This document shows positions 49,540-58,091 of a stretch of DNA of 64,000 nucleotides, in pieces. Under the pieces are notes generated by a model that saw only the letters and a program-made list of their open reading frames with translations, did no database searches and was not told where the DNA came from. Source of the DNA: CF-46 sp042408445. Its GTDB lineage: Bacteria; Chloroflexota; Limnocylindria; Limnocylindrales; CSP1-4. The stretch spans positions 14,287-78,286 of the forward strand of contig JBHORC010000013.1 of NCBI GenBank assembly GCA_042408445.1, given 5' to 3'. A program made the translations under genes and the position numbers. The stretch's first letter is position 1; each line of letters begins with the position of its first letter.

Positions 49540-50535
49540 TCAGCGCCGGTCGTAGACCTCGGGGTTGACCGGCGTGGGGAGCCGCTCCCCGCGGACACCG
49601 GCCAGCAGGTTCGCGGCCGCCATCTCGGCCATCTTCCCGCGCGTCGCCCGCGACGCCGAGGCGATGTGCGGCACGATCAGGCAGTTGTCGAGCCCGACCA
49701 GCGGATGATCGACGGGGATCGGCTCGGGATCCGTGACGTCGAGGCCAGCGCCGAAGATCGTGCCGGCCCGGAGCGCGTCCGCGAGCGCGATCGAGTCGAC
49801 GACCGGTCCCCGGGACGTGTTGACGAGAACGGCGGTCGGCTTCATCCAGCCGAGCTTCTCGGCGTCGATGAGCGTGTGCGTGTCATGGGTCAGATTCACG
49901 TGCAGCGAGACGAAGTCGGCCCGGGCGAGCAGCTCCTCGAGCGGCAGGAAGGTCGCCTCGAACTCCTTCTCGATCGCGGGATCCGCGCGGTGGACGTCGT
50001 GATAGAGGATCTTCATCCCGAACCCTGCGGCGCGACGGGCGACCGCCTGGCCGATCCGCCCGAAGCCGACAATCCCGATCGCCGAACCGTGGATGTCCGG
50101 ACCCAGGAGGAGCAGCGGCCCCCAGGTCTTCCAGCTCCCGGCCCGGACATAGCGGTCGGCCTCCGGGAGACGGCGCGCCACGGCCATGAGGAGCGCAAAG
50201 GCGAGGTCGGCGGTCGTGTCGGTCAGGACGCCCGGCGTGTTTCCGGCCGGGATCCCACGAGCGGTGACGGCCGGCACGTCGATGTTGTCGAACCCCACCG
50301 CGTAGTTCGAGACGACCTTCAACTGGCCGCCGGCCGCGTCGAGGAACTCGTCGTCGACGCGGTCCGTGAGCAACGTCAGGACGCCGTCGCAGCCGCGGAT
50401 CGCCTCGAGCAGGGCGTCACGCGGCGGCGGAAGGTCGTCCTCCCAGACGACCGCGTCGCACGCGGCGCGAATCGGCTCGAGGCCGTCCTCGGGGATGCGG
50501 CGGGCGACGAAGACCCGCGGTCGGGAGGCGTTCAC
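49540..50535 (-). CDS. D-2-hydroxyacid dehydrogenase (glyoxylate/hydroxypyruvate reductase-like)
   Basis: A 331-residue NAD(P)-dependent dehydrogenase. Nucleotide-binding GIVGFGRIGQAVARRA; substrate loop VVSNYAVGFDNIDV; catalytic Arg in VNTSRGPVVD, Glu in DVTDPEPIP and His in VPHIASASRATR. It probably reduces glyoxylate or hydroxypyruvate. GTG start 18 bases after the aminotransferase stop, so the two form one operon; together they could interconvert glyoxylate, amino acids and 2-hydroxyacids. Confidence 0.94.
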   Translation of the reverse strand: MNASRPRVFVARRIPEDGLEPIRAACDAVVWEDDLPPPRDALLEAIRGCDGVLTLLTDRVDDEFLDAAGGQLKVVSNYAVGFDNIDVPAVTARGIPAGNTPGVLTDTTADLAFALLMAVARRLPEADRYVRAGSWKTWGPLLLLGPDIHGSAIGIVGFGRIGQAVARRAAGFGMKILYHDVHRADPAIEKEFEATFLPLEELLARADFVSLHVNLTHDTHTLIDAEKLGWMKPTAVLVNTSRGPVVDSIALADALRAGTIFGAGLDVTDPEPIPVDHPLVGLDNCLIVPHIASASRATRGKMAEMAAANLLAGVRGERLPTPVNPEVYDRR

Positions 50536-50553
50536 GGCGGCGCGGGCGCGCGG

Positions 50554-51753
<1,200 letters not shown>

Positions 51754-51892
51754 GACGCGCTCCTTCCGCAGGCCCGATCGAGCGGTCCGTCGTCCCGGTT
51801 CCCGGGCCCCTGATCCGTCGTCCGGGCAGTCTACCGCCGGGCCGCGGCTCGGGACGATCCTTGGCCGGCCCGGGCGATTCGGCCGCCACCGG

Positions 51893-51898
51893 TAGAAT
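51893..51898 (+). promoter_or_regulatory. -10 box of DUF2203 operon
   Basis: TAGAAT followed by six bases and an ATG at 51905 that opens a seven-codon frame ending on the DUF2203 start. Confidence 0.6.
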
Positions 51899-51904
51899 CG
51901 CCTG

Positions 51905-51928
51905 ATGACGAGCCGGCGCGGACGGTGA
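51905..51928 (+). CDS. Possible seven-residue leader peptide MTSRRGR
   Basis: ATG at 51905, six bases after TAGAAT, codes MTSRRGR and stops at TGA 51926-51928, which overlaps the GTG start of the DUF2203 gene (GTGA). There is no ribosome site for that GTG, so ribosomes loaded on the leaderless ATG may reinitiate at it. Arg-rich. It may be a coupling device and not a functional peptide. Confidence 0.35.
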   Translation: MTSRRGR

Positions 51929-52428
51929 CCCGCTTCTACGATCTCGACGAGGCGAACTCGACGCTCGGCGAGGTGCGCACGATCCTCGAGTCGCTGCGCG
52001 ACCAGCGCGCCGAGCTGATCCGGCTCCGCGACCTGGTCCTCGCGAGCGGGGACGACGACCAGGAAGCGCGGACGGACGCGCCGACCGAGGCGAACGTCCG
52101 CGGCCGTCCGTCGCCGTCGGATCGCCCGCGGCGCGACGCACCGGACGAGGGTCGCGACGGGGAGGCGCTCCCGGCCGACACGGACGTCCGGGTGCTCCGC
52201 CTCCGGATGCAGGGCGTGATCGACCGGATGCAGGCCGGGGTCGTCCGGATCGACGAGCTCGGGATCACGCTCCGCGAGATCGAGACCGGCCTGATCGACT
52301 TCCCGGCCCTCGCGAGCGGCCGGCAGATCTGGCTGTGCTGGCGGCTCGGCGACGGCGGCTCGATCGGCTGGTGGCACGAGCTGAACGAGGGCTTTCCCGG
52401 CCGGAAGCAGCTGGCCGATCTGACGTGA
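51925..52428 (+). CDS. DUF2203 family protein
   Basis: A 167-residue protein with the DUF2203 pattern: FYDLDEANSTLGEVRTILESLRDQRAEL at the start, a coiled middle, and the signature GLIDFPALASGRQIWLCWRLGD...IGWWHELNEGFPGR at the end. A charged, Arg/Asp-rich insert lies at ~45-85. Function unknown in the family. GTG start is fixed by the overlap with the leader frame; its own stop overlaps the next gene (GTGA). First main gene of a three-gene operon. Confidence 0.85.
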   Translation: MTRFYDLDEANSTLGEVRTILESLRDQRAELIRLRDLVLASGDDDQEARTDAPTEANVRGRPSPSDRPRRDAPDEGRDGEALPADTDVRVLRLRMQGVIDRMQAGVVRIDELGITLREIETGLIDFPALASGRQIWLCWRLGDGGSIGWWHELNEGFPGRKQLADLT

Positions 52429-52871
52429 CGCCGGCCGGCCCGTCCCGGCGTACGGTGATGCAGGGCGGCCGCGCCAAGGCCTACCGACCGTTGCCGCCTG
52501 CGGATCGACGGCGGGCCTTCACGGCCGCGATCGCGGCCTACGAGCGCGGCGACTTCTTCGAGGCCCACGAGCTCCTCGAGCCGGCCTGGATGGGCACGGA
52601 CGACGAGGCGGAGCGGGCGCTCGACCAGGGGCTGATCAAGCTCGCGGCGGCATTCGTCCACGGCGTCCGCGGCAACCCGCTCGGCATCGCCAAGAACCTG
52701 GTCGGCGCCCGGGAGCGGCTGGCCGAGGCAGTCGCGACGGACGCCGAAGCCGCGTCCGGTCTCGACCTGACGCCGCTCATCGAATCGATCGACGATCGTC
52801 TCGAGCGTCTCGCCCGCCATCCCGACGACCCCTCGATCGAGGCACCCCAGCTGCCAAGGAGCCATCGATGA
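52425..52871 (+). CDS. DUF309 family protein
   Basis: A 148-residue (GTG 52425) or 137-residue (ATG 52458) helical protein. DUF309 hallmarks: YRPLPPADRRRAFTAAIAAYERGDFFEAHELLEPAWMG and ALDQGLIKLAAAFVHG. The HExxE-like AHELLEP segment is conserved but of unproven role. I favour the GTG because it overlaps the DUF2203 stop. Overlaps the rhodanese gene by ATGA. Confidence 0.85.
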   Translation: MTPAGPSRRTVMQGGRAKAYRPLPPADRRRAFTAAIAAYERGDFFEAHELLEPAWMGTDDEAERALDQGLIKLAAAFVHGVRGNPLGIAKNLVGARERLAEAVATDAEAASGLDLTPLIESIDDRLERLARHPDDPSIEAPQLPRSHR

Positions 52872-53248
52872 ACATGCCCGGCGTCCCGTCCGTGTCCGCC
52901 CGCGAAGCCGCCACGCTCCTGGAGGGAGTGGCAGGCGGCGAGGCTGCGCAGGCACCCCTCCTGATCGACGTCCGCGAGCGGAACGAGTTCGAGGAGTCGC
53001 GCGTGGCGGGGGCCGTGCTCGTCCCGATCTCCGAGTTCGCCGCCCGGCAGGCGGAGATCCCGCGCGATCGCCCGCTCCTTGTCATGTGCCACATGGGCAG
53101 CCGCTCCGCGTCCGCGACGATGTTCCTGCGGTCGCAGGGCTGGACCGATGTCCGCAACGTCGAGGGCGGGATCGATGCCTGGGAGCGGGCGGGGCTGCCG
53201 GTTCGGCGCGGCACGCCGGAGCCGGGCGAGGGTGCGCTTCCGGGCTGA
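52868..53248 (+). CDS. Rhodanese-like sulfurtransferase
   Basis: A 126-residue single rhodanese domain. Active-site Cys74 lies in LLVMCHMGSRSASA, and APLLIDVRERNEFEESRVAGAVLVP is the typical N-terminal signature. It carries sulfane sulfur in the cytoplasm. It is the last gene of the DUF2203-DUF309 operon, which suggests these unknown proteins relate to sulfur or thiol chemistry, by context only. Confidence 0.93.
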   Translation: MNMPGVPSVSAREAATLLEGVAGGEAAQAPLLIDVRERNEFEESRVAGAVLVPISEFAARQAEIPRDRPLLVMCHMGSRSASATMFLRSQGWTDVRNVEGGIDAWERAGLPVRRGTPEPGEGALPG

Positions 53249-53329
53249 CGGAGGCTCGTCGCCGCGTGCCGCGACGGGCGCGGGCCGAGGGAGTCGCGGC
53301 CGGCCAGGCGGCGCGACGCCGTGTCGGCG

Positions 53330-54799
53330 TCAGGCTCGGGCGCGAAGCTCCTTGTCGCGTCGATGTCGCTCGCGCCACGCCGCGATCTGCTGGCGATGAG
53401 CGAAGGCCCAGCCGATGATCACGAACAGCGCGAAGTTCACGATGCCGACGGTGTTGGCGTTCAGGTAGCCGAGCTGCTGGCCGATCTCACCGTCGATCTT
53501 CAGCGCCGGCACCGTCGCCCCGAACAGTCCGAGCTGGAAGAACGGCGCTTCGGGCGCGATGTTGGCCCGGGCGCTGCCCGTCTGGACCCCGTCCTTCGTG
53601 GTCCCGCCGATGATGATCGCGTTCGGACCGAGGACGATCGGCGCTCCGCCGGCGTTGCCCTGGGCGGGCAGGTCGCTCACGTCGAGGTGCTTCCACTCCG
53701 GCAGGTCGCCGGTCGAGGACGGGATCGCCCAGTAGAGCGTCCCCTGCGGAGCCGTGCCGTCGCTGCCGCCGACGGCGTACAGGTTCCCGTTCGCCGCGAA
53801 GCCGACGAGATCCGTGCGGGGAGCCGGCAGATCGGTCGAACCGCCCCGGACACCGAACCGGACGATGTTCGTCGCGTCCGCGCCGGTACCGAACTCACCG
53901 CGCTGCACGGTCGCGGTCGCCTTGCCGTCGGCGGTCGTCCCGCCGTAGACCCACAGGTAGCTGCCGACGACGGCCGCGCTCGCGTCGGAGACGGGCGTGA
54001 ACAGCGTGCCCGCCTGCTGCGCCCACTTGCCGGGCGCGCCGCTCTTCTTGTCGAACGTCGCCTTCAGGATCGTCCCGACCGGCGCCTTGCCATCCGTTCC
54101 GCCCACGAGGAGGATCCCATCGGCGACCGAGACGGCAACGGCACCGTCGCGCGGCGCCGGCAGCTTGAGGTCGAGCTTGGCTTCGTCGGACGTCTGCCAG
54201 TTGCCGAGCGAGCCGGTCGTCGAATCGGGTGACAGCACGTACGCGGCGTCGCTCGGCGCGCCGTCGGGGCCATGTCCGCCGAACACGTAGACCTTGCCGC
54301 CCGCGTAGACGACTGCCGCGTCGGAGATCGGCACCGGCAGCGCCGGTCCCGTGGTCCACTTGTCGAAGTTGCCCGTCCCGGAGGTCTTCGCGACGAACGT
54401 CGTCGCCGTGGCCTTCCCGCTGCCATCGGAGCCGCCGATGTACAGCAGGTTCGTTCCGGACTGGACGACCGCCCCGTCCGTCCGTGGCTCCGGCAGCCCG
54501 ATCTCCTGCGGCGACGGCGCCCACGGCACGACCGCCCCGACCGGAGCCGGGCACGGCAGCGACTGGTTGCCTTCGGGGCAGAAGTTGACCGGGCTCCAGG
54601 CGAGGATCCCGAGGTCGATCGTCCGGTTGACCGTGAAGTAGTACGCCCGATCCGGGACGTAGCCGAGCATGAAGATCAGGATCACGAACCAGAACAGCGC
54701 CTTGAGCGACGCCCAGCCCCAGCCGTTCGCGTCGAGCAGGCCGAAGAACGCTCGTCCACGCGGTCGAGCCGTGCCTGCGGTCAGGGCCTGGGTTGCCAT
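53330..54799 (-). CDS. Kelch-repeat membrane protein of the bc-complex operon
   Basis: A 489-residue protein with an N-terminal membrane helix (~30-50), a large extracytoplasmic Kelch-like beta-propeller (repeats such as LYIGGSDGSGKA, VYVFGGHGPDGA, ILLVGGTDGKAP, LWVYGGTTADGK, LYAVGGSDGTAP, IIIGGTTKDG) and a C-terminal helix (~450-468) followed by a basic tail. Two cysteines lie in a CPEGNQSLPCP loop. It starts seven bases after the cytochrome c-cupredoxin gene, as last gene of the bc operon. It may be an accessory subunit docking redox partners; I know of no standard bc subunit like it. Confidence 0.78.
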   Translation of the reverse strand: MATQALTAGTARPRGRAFFGLLDANGWGWASLKALFWFVILIFMLGYVPDRAYYFTVNRTIDLGILAWSPVNFCPEGNQSLPCPAPVGAVVPWAPSPQEIGLPEPRTDGAVVQSGTNLLYIGGSDGSGKATATTFVAKTSGTGNFDKWTTGPALPVPISDAAVVYAGGKVYVFGGHGPDGAPSDAAYVLSPDSTTGSLGNWQTSDEAKLDLKLPAPRDGAVAVSVADGILLVGGTDGKAPVGTILKATFDKKSGAPGKWAQQAGTLFTPVSDASAAVVGSYLWVYGGTTADGKATATVQRGEFGTGADATNIVRFGVRGGSTDLPAPRTDLVGFAANGNLYAVGGSDGTAPQGTLYWAIPSSTGDLPEWKHLDVSDLPAQGNAGGAPIVLGPNAIIIGGTTKDGVQTGSARANIAPEAPFFQLGLFGATVPALKIDGEIGQQLGYLNANTVGIVNFALFVIIGWAFAHRQQIAAWRERHRRDKELRARA

Positions 54800-54806
54800 C
54801 GTCTCC

Positions 54807-55976
54807 CTACTTGACCTCGAGCGTGCCCTTCATCGTCGTCGGGTGGACCTGGCAGAGGAACGTGTACGTGCCGGCCTTGAGCGCGCCGACCGGGAATGAC
54901 TTCTTCTTCGGCCCGGTGAAGAACGTCACGTCGCCGCCCATCGGGACCGTCGCTCCACTCGCGTCGTTGATCACGACGTTGTGCGGCGCCGTGGAGTCCT
55001 GGTTGTCGAAGACGAGCGTGAACGCGGTGTCCGCCTTGACCTCGAGGGTCGTCGGGTCGAAGCCGGCCGAAGCCGCGCCGGTCGGCGCGGTCACGGTGAC
55101 GGTGGGCGCGTTCGGGTCGACGGACGCGGCGGGCGCGCCGGATGCGCCGGCACCCGAGCCGTTGCCACCGGTCAGCGCGTCGAGATAGCAATCCGGATAT
55201 GGCGTCGCGCCGGCTGCGGGCTTGTAGTTCGGATCGCGCCAGCCGGTGAAGGTCTTCGGCTTGCCGGTCGCCGGGTCGAGCACCGGCTCGTTCGTCGACG
55301 GGTCGCGCTTCTCGAAGGTCTGGTCGCTCGTCGCCCGGAGGAACGCGATCAGCTCCTGGATCTGGCGATAGTTCAGCGGTCCCGGGGGATTGCCCTGGTC
55401 GGACCAGATCGGCATCTGCGAGTTCGGGTTGCCGCAGACGTAGCGGCCACCGACCGTGAGCACGTTCTTCAGGTACGACTCGTTCAGGTGGTTGAACAGC
55501 TTCTCCTGGGAGTTGAGCTGCGGCCCGACGTACCCCACCGTCGCGGCGTCGGCCTCCTTCGGGCCGAGGCCGTTCGGCCCGTGGCAGCGGGCGCAGTTCG
55601 CCTCGAACAGGTTGTACCCGCGCTCGACGTCCGTGACCTGCTGGGCGTTCGCCTCCGCGACGAGGCGCGGTGAGGAGATCCCGAGCGGCGCGCCGAGCTC
55701 GTAGAACCAGTAGCCGACGATGAACAGGCTGACGAAGATCACCGTCAGGAAGCCGACCCAGCGGGCCGCCGACGACTGCCGGACGATGCTCGCCGAGCGG
55801 GCCGGCGTCAGGCCGGCGGTTCGATGGGTGGCCGGTGACGCCGCGAACCGGTCCGCGGTGAGCTGCTGGGGCGGGATCGTCGCCGGGAGTCGCTGCTCGC
55901 TCTCGCCCGCCTGGGCCGCGCCGCCCGCCGGGACCGCGTCCGGGACGGGCCCCGGCTTCGAGGGATCGTCGGTCAT
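54807..55976 (-). CDS. Membrane cytochrome c with C-terminal cupredoxin
   Basis: A 389-residue protein: ~70 polar cytoplasmic residues, a membrane anchor at ~73-91, a mono-haem cytochrome c domain with CARCH at 128-132 and probable Met188 axial ligand (NSQMPIW), and a cupredoxin at ~290-389 with ligands His332 (APHNVVI), Cys375, His378 and Met382 (CQVHPTTM). The electron path would run Rieske to haem c to copper, then perhaps to the oxidase, whose subunit II bears a similar copper domain. Its ATG shares one base with the Rieske stop (TGATG). Confidence 0.92.
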   Translation of the reverse strand: MTDDPSKPGPVPDAVPAGGAAQAGESEQRLPATIPPQQLTADRFAASPATHRTAGLTPARSASIVRQSSAARWVGFLTVIFVSLFIVGYWFYELGAPLGISSPRLVAEANAQQVTDVERGYNLFEANCARCHGPNGLGPKEADAATVGYVGPQLNSQEKLFNHLNESYLKNVLTVGGRYVCGNPNSQMPIWSDQGNPPGPLNYRQIQELIAFLRATSDQTFEKRDPSTNEPVLDPATGKPKTFTGWRDPNYKPAAGATPYPDCYLDALTGGNGSGAGASGAPAASVDPNAPTVTVTAPTGAASAGFDPTTLEVKADTAFTLVFDNQDSTAPHNVVINDASGATVPMGGDVTFFTGPKKKSFPVGALKAGTYTFLCQVHPTTMKGTLEVK

Positions 55977-56650
55977 CAGATGCAGCCCGTCGGCGTTCGC
56001 GGCGGGATGATGCCCGGCTGGCCGACGGCGACCGGCAGCGGGCCGAGGGTGATCTTGCCCGTGTCGAGCGTCAGAACGCCGGATCCATCCACGCTCGCCG
56101 AGAACCGGTCCATGCTCCGCGGCGCCGGTCCGTACTGGGGTCCCGCGGCCTTGATCCCGAGCCGGTCGTAGCGCGACCCGTGGCAGGGACACTCCATCCA
56201 GAAGTTCTTCAGGCAGGGGTTCGGCTTGCAGCCGAGGTGCGGGCAGCGCTGGTACAGCCCGCGGACGTTGAGCTGCGTGCCATCGCCGCTCGTGTCGTCG
56301 CCGGGCACGAACTGCTGCCGTCCCGGATCGATCAGGACGACGTAGGCCCGCGCCTCCGGAACGTATGCGGGAAAGCCGTCCGAGATCGGCAGGCTGGTGT
56401 TGGCGAGCTTGACGTCATCGAGGGTCCCGATCTTCACCTTGCTGCCGAAGCCGCCGGACAGGTTCGGCCAGATGAAGCCGATCGTCCCCGCCGTGACTTC
56501 GAGCAGCCACAGCCCGATCCCGCCGCCGATCGAGTAGCGGAGCAGCTGCCGGCGCGAGATCCCCTGGACCTGGCTGCGGCGCAGCGACTTGATCGCCTCG
56601 GGGACGAGCGCCCGCGGCTTGTCGGCCGGTTCGACGTGGTAGTTGCTCAT
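55976..56650 (-). CDS. Rieske iron-sulfur protein
   Basis: A 224-residue protein with a Tat-like N-terminus (ISRRQLLRYS), one membrane helix at ~43-62 and a [2Fe-2S] domain. Cluster ligands Cys136 and His138 (CPHLGC) and Cys154 and His157 (CPCHGS), disulfide cysteines 141 and 156. The spacing between the two motifs is short, with an extra cysteine (PNPCLKN). It takes the first electron from quinol in the bc complex. Next to the split cytochrome b genes. Confidence 0.95.
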   Translation of the reverse strand: MSNYHVEPADKPRALVPEAIKSLRRSQVQGISRRQLLRYSIGGGIGLWLLEVTAGTIGFIWPNLSGGFGSKVKIGTLDDVKLANTSLPISDGFPAYVPEARAYVVLIDPGRQQFVPGDDTSGDGTQLNVRGLYQRCPHLGCKPNPCLKNFWMECPCHGSRYDRLGIKAAGPQYGPAPRSMDRFSASVDGSGVLTLDTGKITLGPLPVAVGQPGIIPPRTPTGCI

Positions 56651-56692
56651 GCGGCTGTGCTCGTGGCGGTCATGCGGATCCTGTTCCGGGGG

Positions 56693-57310
56693 TCAGAGGG
56701 AGAAGTGGAGGCCGGGCGAGGAGTTCTCGAAGAACGGCAGGTACGGGATGACGAACGAGTAGCCGGGGCCGCGGAAGAAGATGCCGACGAACGTCAGCGT
56801 CAGGCCCAGGGCGCAGAACATCGTGAAGAGCACGACGGCGGTCTTCCGCTCCGACGGCCGGGTGGCGGTGAGATTGCCGCGGTCGACGAACGGGATGAGC
56901 GCTGCGCCGACCAGCACGAGGAGCGGCGTGAGGACGCCGGCGACCGTCGGGTGGAAGTAGGCGAGCAGCTCCTGGAGGCCGAGGAAGTACCACGGCGCCT
57001 TGGCCACGGCCGGCGTGACGTTGTTGTTCGCCAGCTCCTCGAGCGGCGCGTTGATGAAGAGGCCCATGAGGAGCAGGAAGATGCTCATCATCCCGGCGGC
57101 GAGGAACTCGATCGAGAGCAGGTGCGGCCAGGTCATGACCGTGTCGTCCGGTTCCTTCTGGACGCGGACGACGGCATCCTGCTTGACGAGGGCGAGCAGC
57201 CGGTAGGGCCGCGCCGACATCGGGACGCGCTGCTTGTCGATCTCGGTCCGCCGCGTCGGGTCAACGGGCAGGACGACGCGGCGTTCGGGCGGCGACTTCG
57301 TGTCAGTCAT
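56693..57310 (-). CDS. Cytochrome b C-terminal part (subunit IV/PetD-like)
   Basis: A 205-residue protein with three membrane helices (~64-87, 119-141 and 157-177), as in subunit IV of b6f-type complexes. The quinol-site motif that is PEWY in most cytochromes b reads APWY here (residues 105-108 within KAPWYFLGLQELL), so the acidic residue is missing. A ~60-residue cytoplasmic N-terminal extension precedes the first helix. It completes the cytochrome b together with the b6-like gene upstream. Confidence 0.9.
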   Translation of the reverse strand: MTDTKSPPERRVVLPVDPTRRTEIDKQRVPMSARPYRLLALVKQDAVVRVQKEPDDTVMTWPHLLSIEFLAAGMMSIFLLLMGLFINAPLEELANNNVTPAVAKAPWYFLGLQELLAYFHPTVAGVLTPLLVLVGAALIPFVDRGNLTATRPSERKTAVVLFTMFCALGLTLTFVGIFFRGPGYSFVIPYLPFFENSSPGLHFSL

Positions 57311-57362
57311 CGAGCAGATCCGTCAGTCGTGGAGGACAGCGAGGCAACGCCGCAGATGGTCG

Positions 57363-58091
57363 TCATAGCGGCCCGCTGATGCCTCCGTCTTTTCTGATTC
57401 GCCAGAAGTGCACCGCGAGGAAGATCGCCGCCGCGAGCGGGAACACCATGATGTGGAGCACATAGAACCGCAGGAGCGTGTTCTGGCCGACCTCCAGGCC
57501 GCCCAGGAGGAGGCGGTTCACCGGGACGTTCAGGAGCGGCGCGTAGCCACCCATGTTCGTGCCGATCGTGATCGCCCAGTAGGCGATCTGGTCCCACGGC
57601 AGCAGGTAGCCGGTGAACGACAGCATGATCGTGAGGAAGAGCAGGACCACGCCGACGACCCAGTTGAACTCACGCGGCGGCTTGTAGGCCCCGTGGTAGA
57701 AGACCCGCATCATGTGGAGGAAGACGAAGAACACCATCAGGTGGGCGGCCCAGCGATGGATGTTCCGGGTCAGCAACCCGAACGTCACCTGGCTCTGGAT
57801 GTCGAGGATGTTCGTGTACGCGAGCGTCGCGGACGGCACGTAGAAGAACATCAGGTAGACGCCGGTGATCGTGAGCACGAGGAAGAGGAAGAACGACAGC
57901 CCGCCCAGGCAGAACGTGTAGGCGAACTTGACCGCGTGCTGACGGACGCGCACCGGGTGGATGTGCAGGAAGACGTTGTTCATGACCGCGTACGCCCGCG
58001 AGCGCTCGTCGTTGGGGTACGGCTGTCGGAAGATCGAGCGCCAGACCGGGCTCCGCCGGATGCTCTGGTCGACCCGCTCCAGGAAGCTCAC
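57363..58091 (-). CDS. Cytochrome b6-like subunit of the bc complex
   Basis: A 242-residue, four-helix cytochrome b N-terminal part. Haem ligands: His112 and His126 (13 residues between) in helix B, and His213 and His228 (14 between) in helix D, the b6-type spacing. Cys61 in TFCLGG matches the cysteine that binds the extra haem c-i in cytochrome b6 of chloroplasts and Bacillus. SFTGYLLPWDQIAYWA is the conserved quinone-site segment. GTG start overlapping the stop of the FAD/Fe-S oxidoreductase (GTGA), so the two are translated together. Confidence 0.95.
   Translation of the reverse strand: MSFLERVDQSIRRSPVWRSIFRQPYPNDERSRAYAVMNNVFLHIHPVRVRQHAVKFAYTFCLGGLSFFLFLVLTITGVYLMFFYVPSATLAYTNILDIQSQVTFGLLTRNIHRWAAHLMVFFVFLHMMRVFYHGAYKPPREFNWVVGVVLLFLTIMLSFTGYLLPWDQIAYWAITIGTNMGGYAPLLNVPVNRLLLGGLEVGQNTLLRFYVLHIMVFPLAAAIFLAVHFWRIRKDGGISGPL

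Noticed and set aside
49490..49553. Inverted repeat between modB and the hydroxyacid dehydrogenase end
   Set aside because: Arms of about 9 bp but with a loop over 30 bases and overlap with the coding end; not convincing as a terminator.
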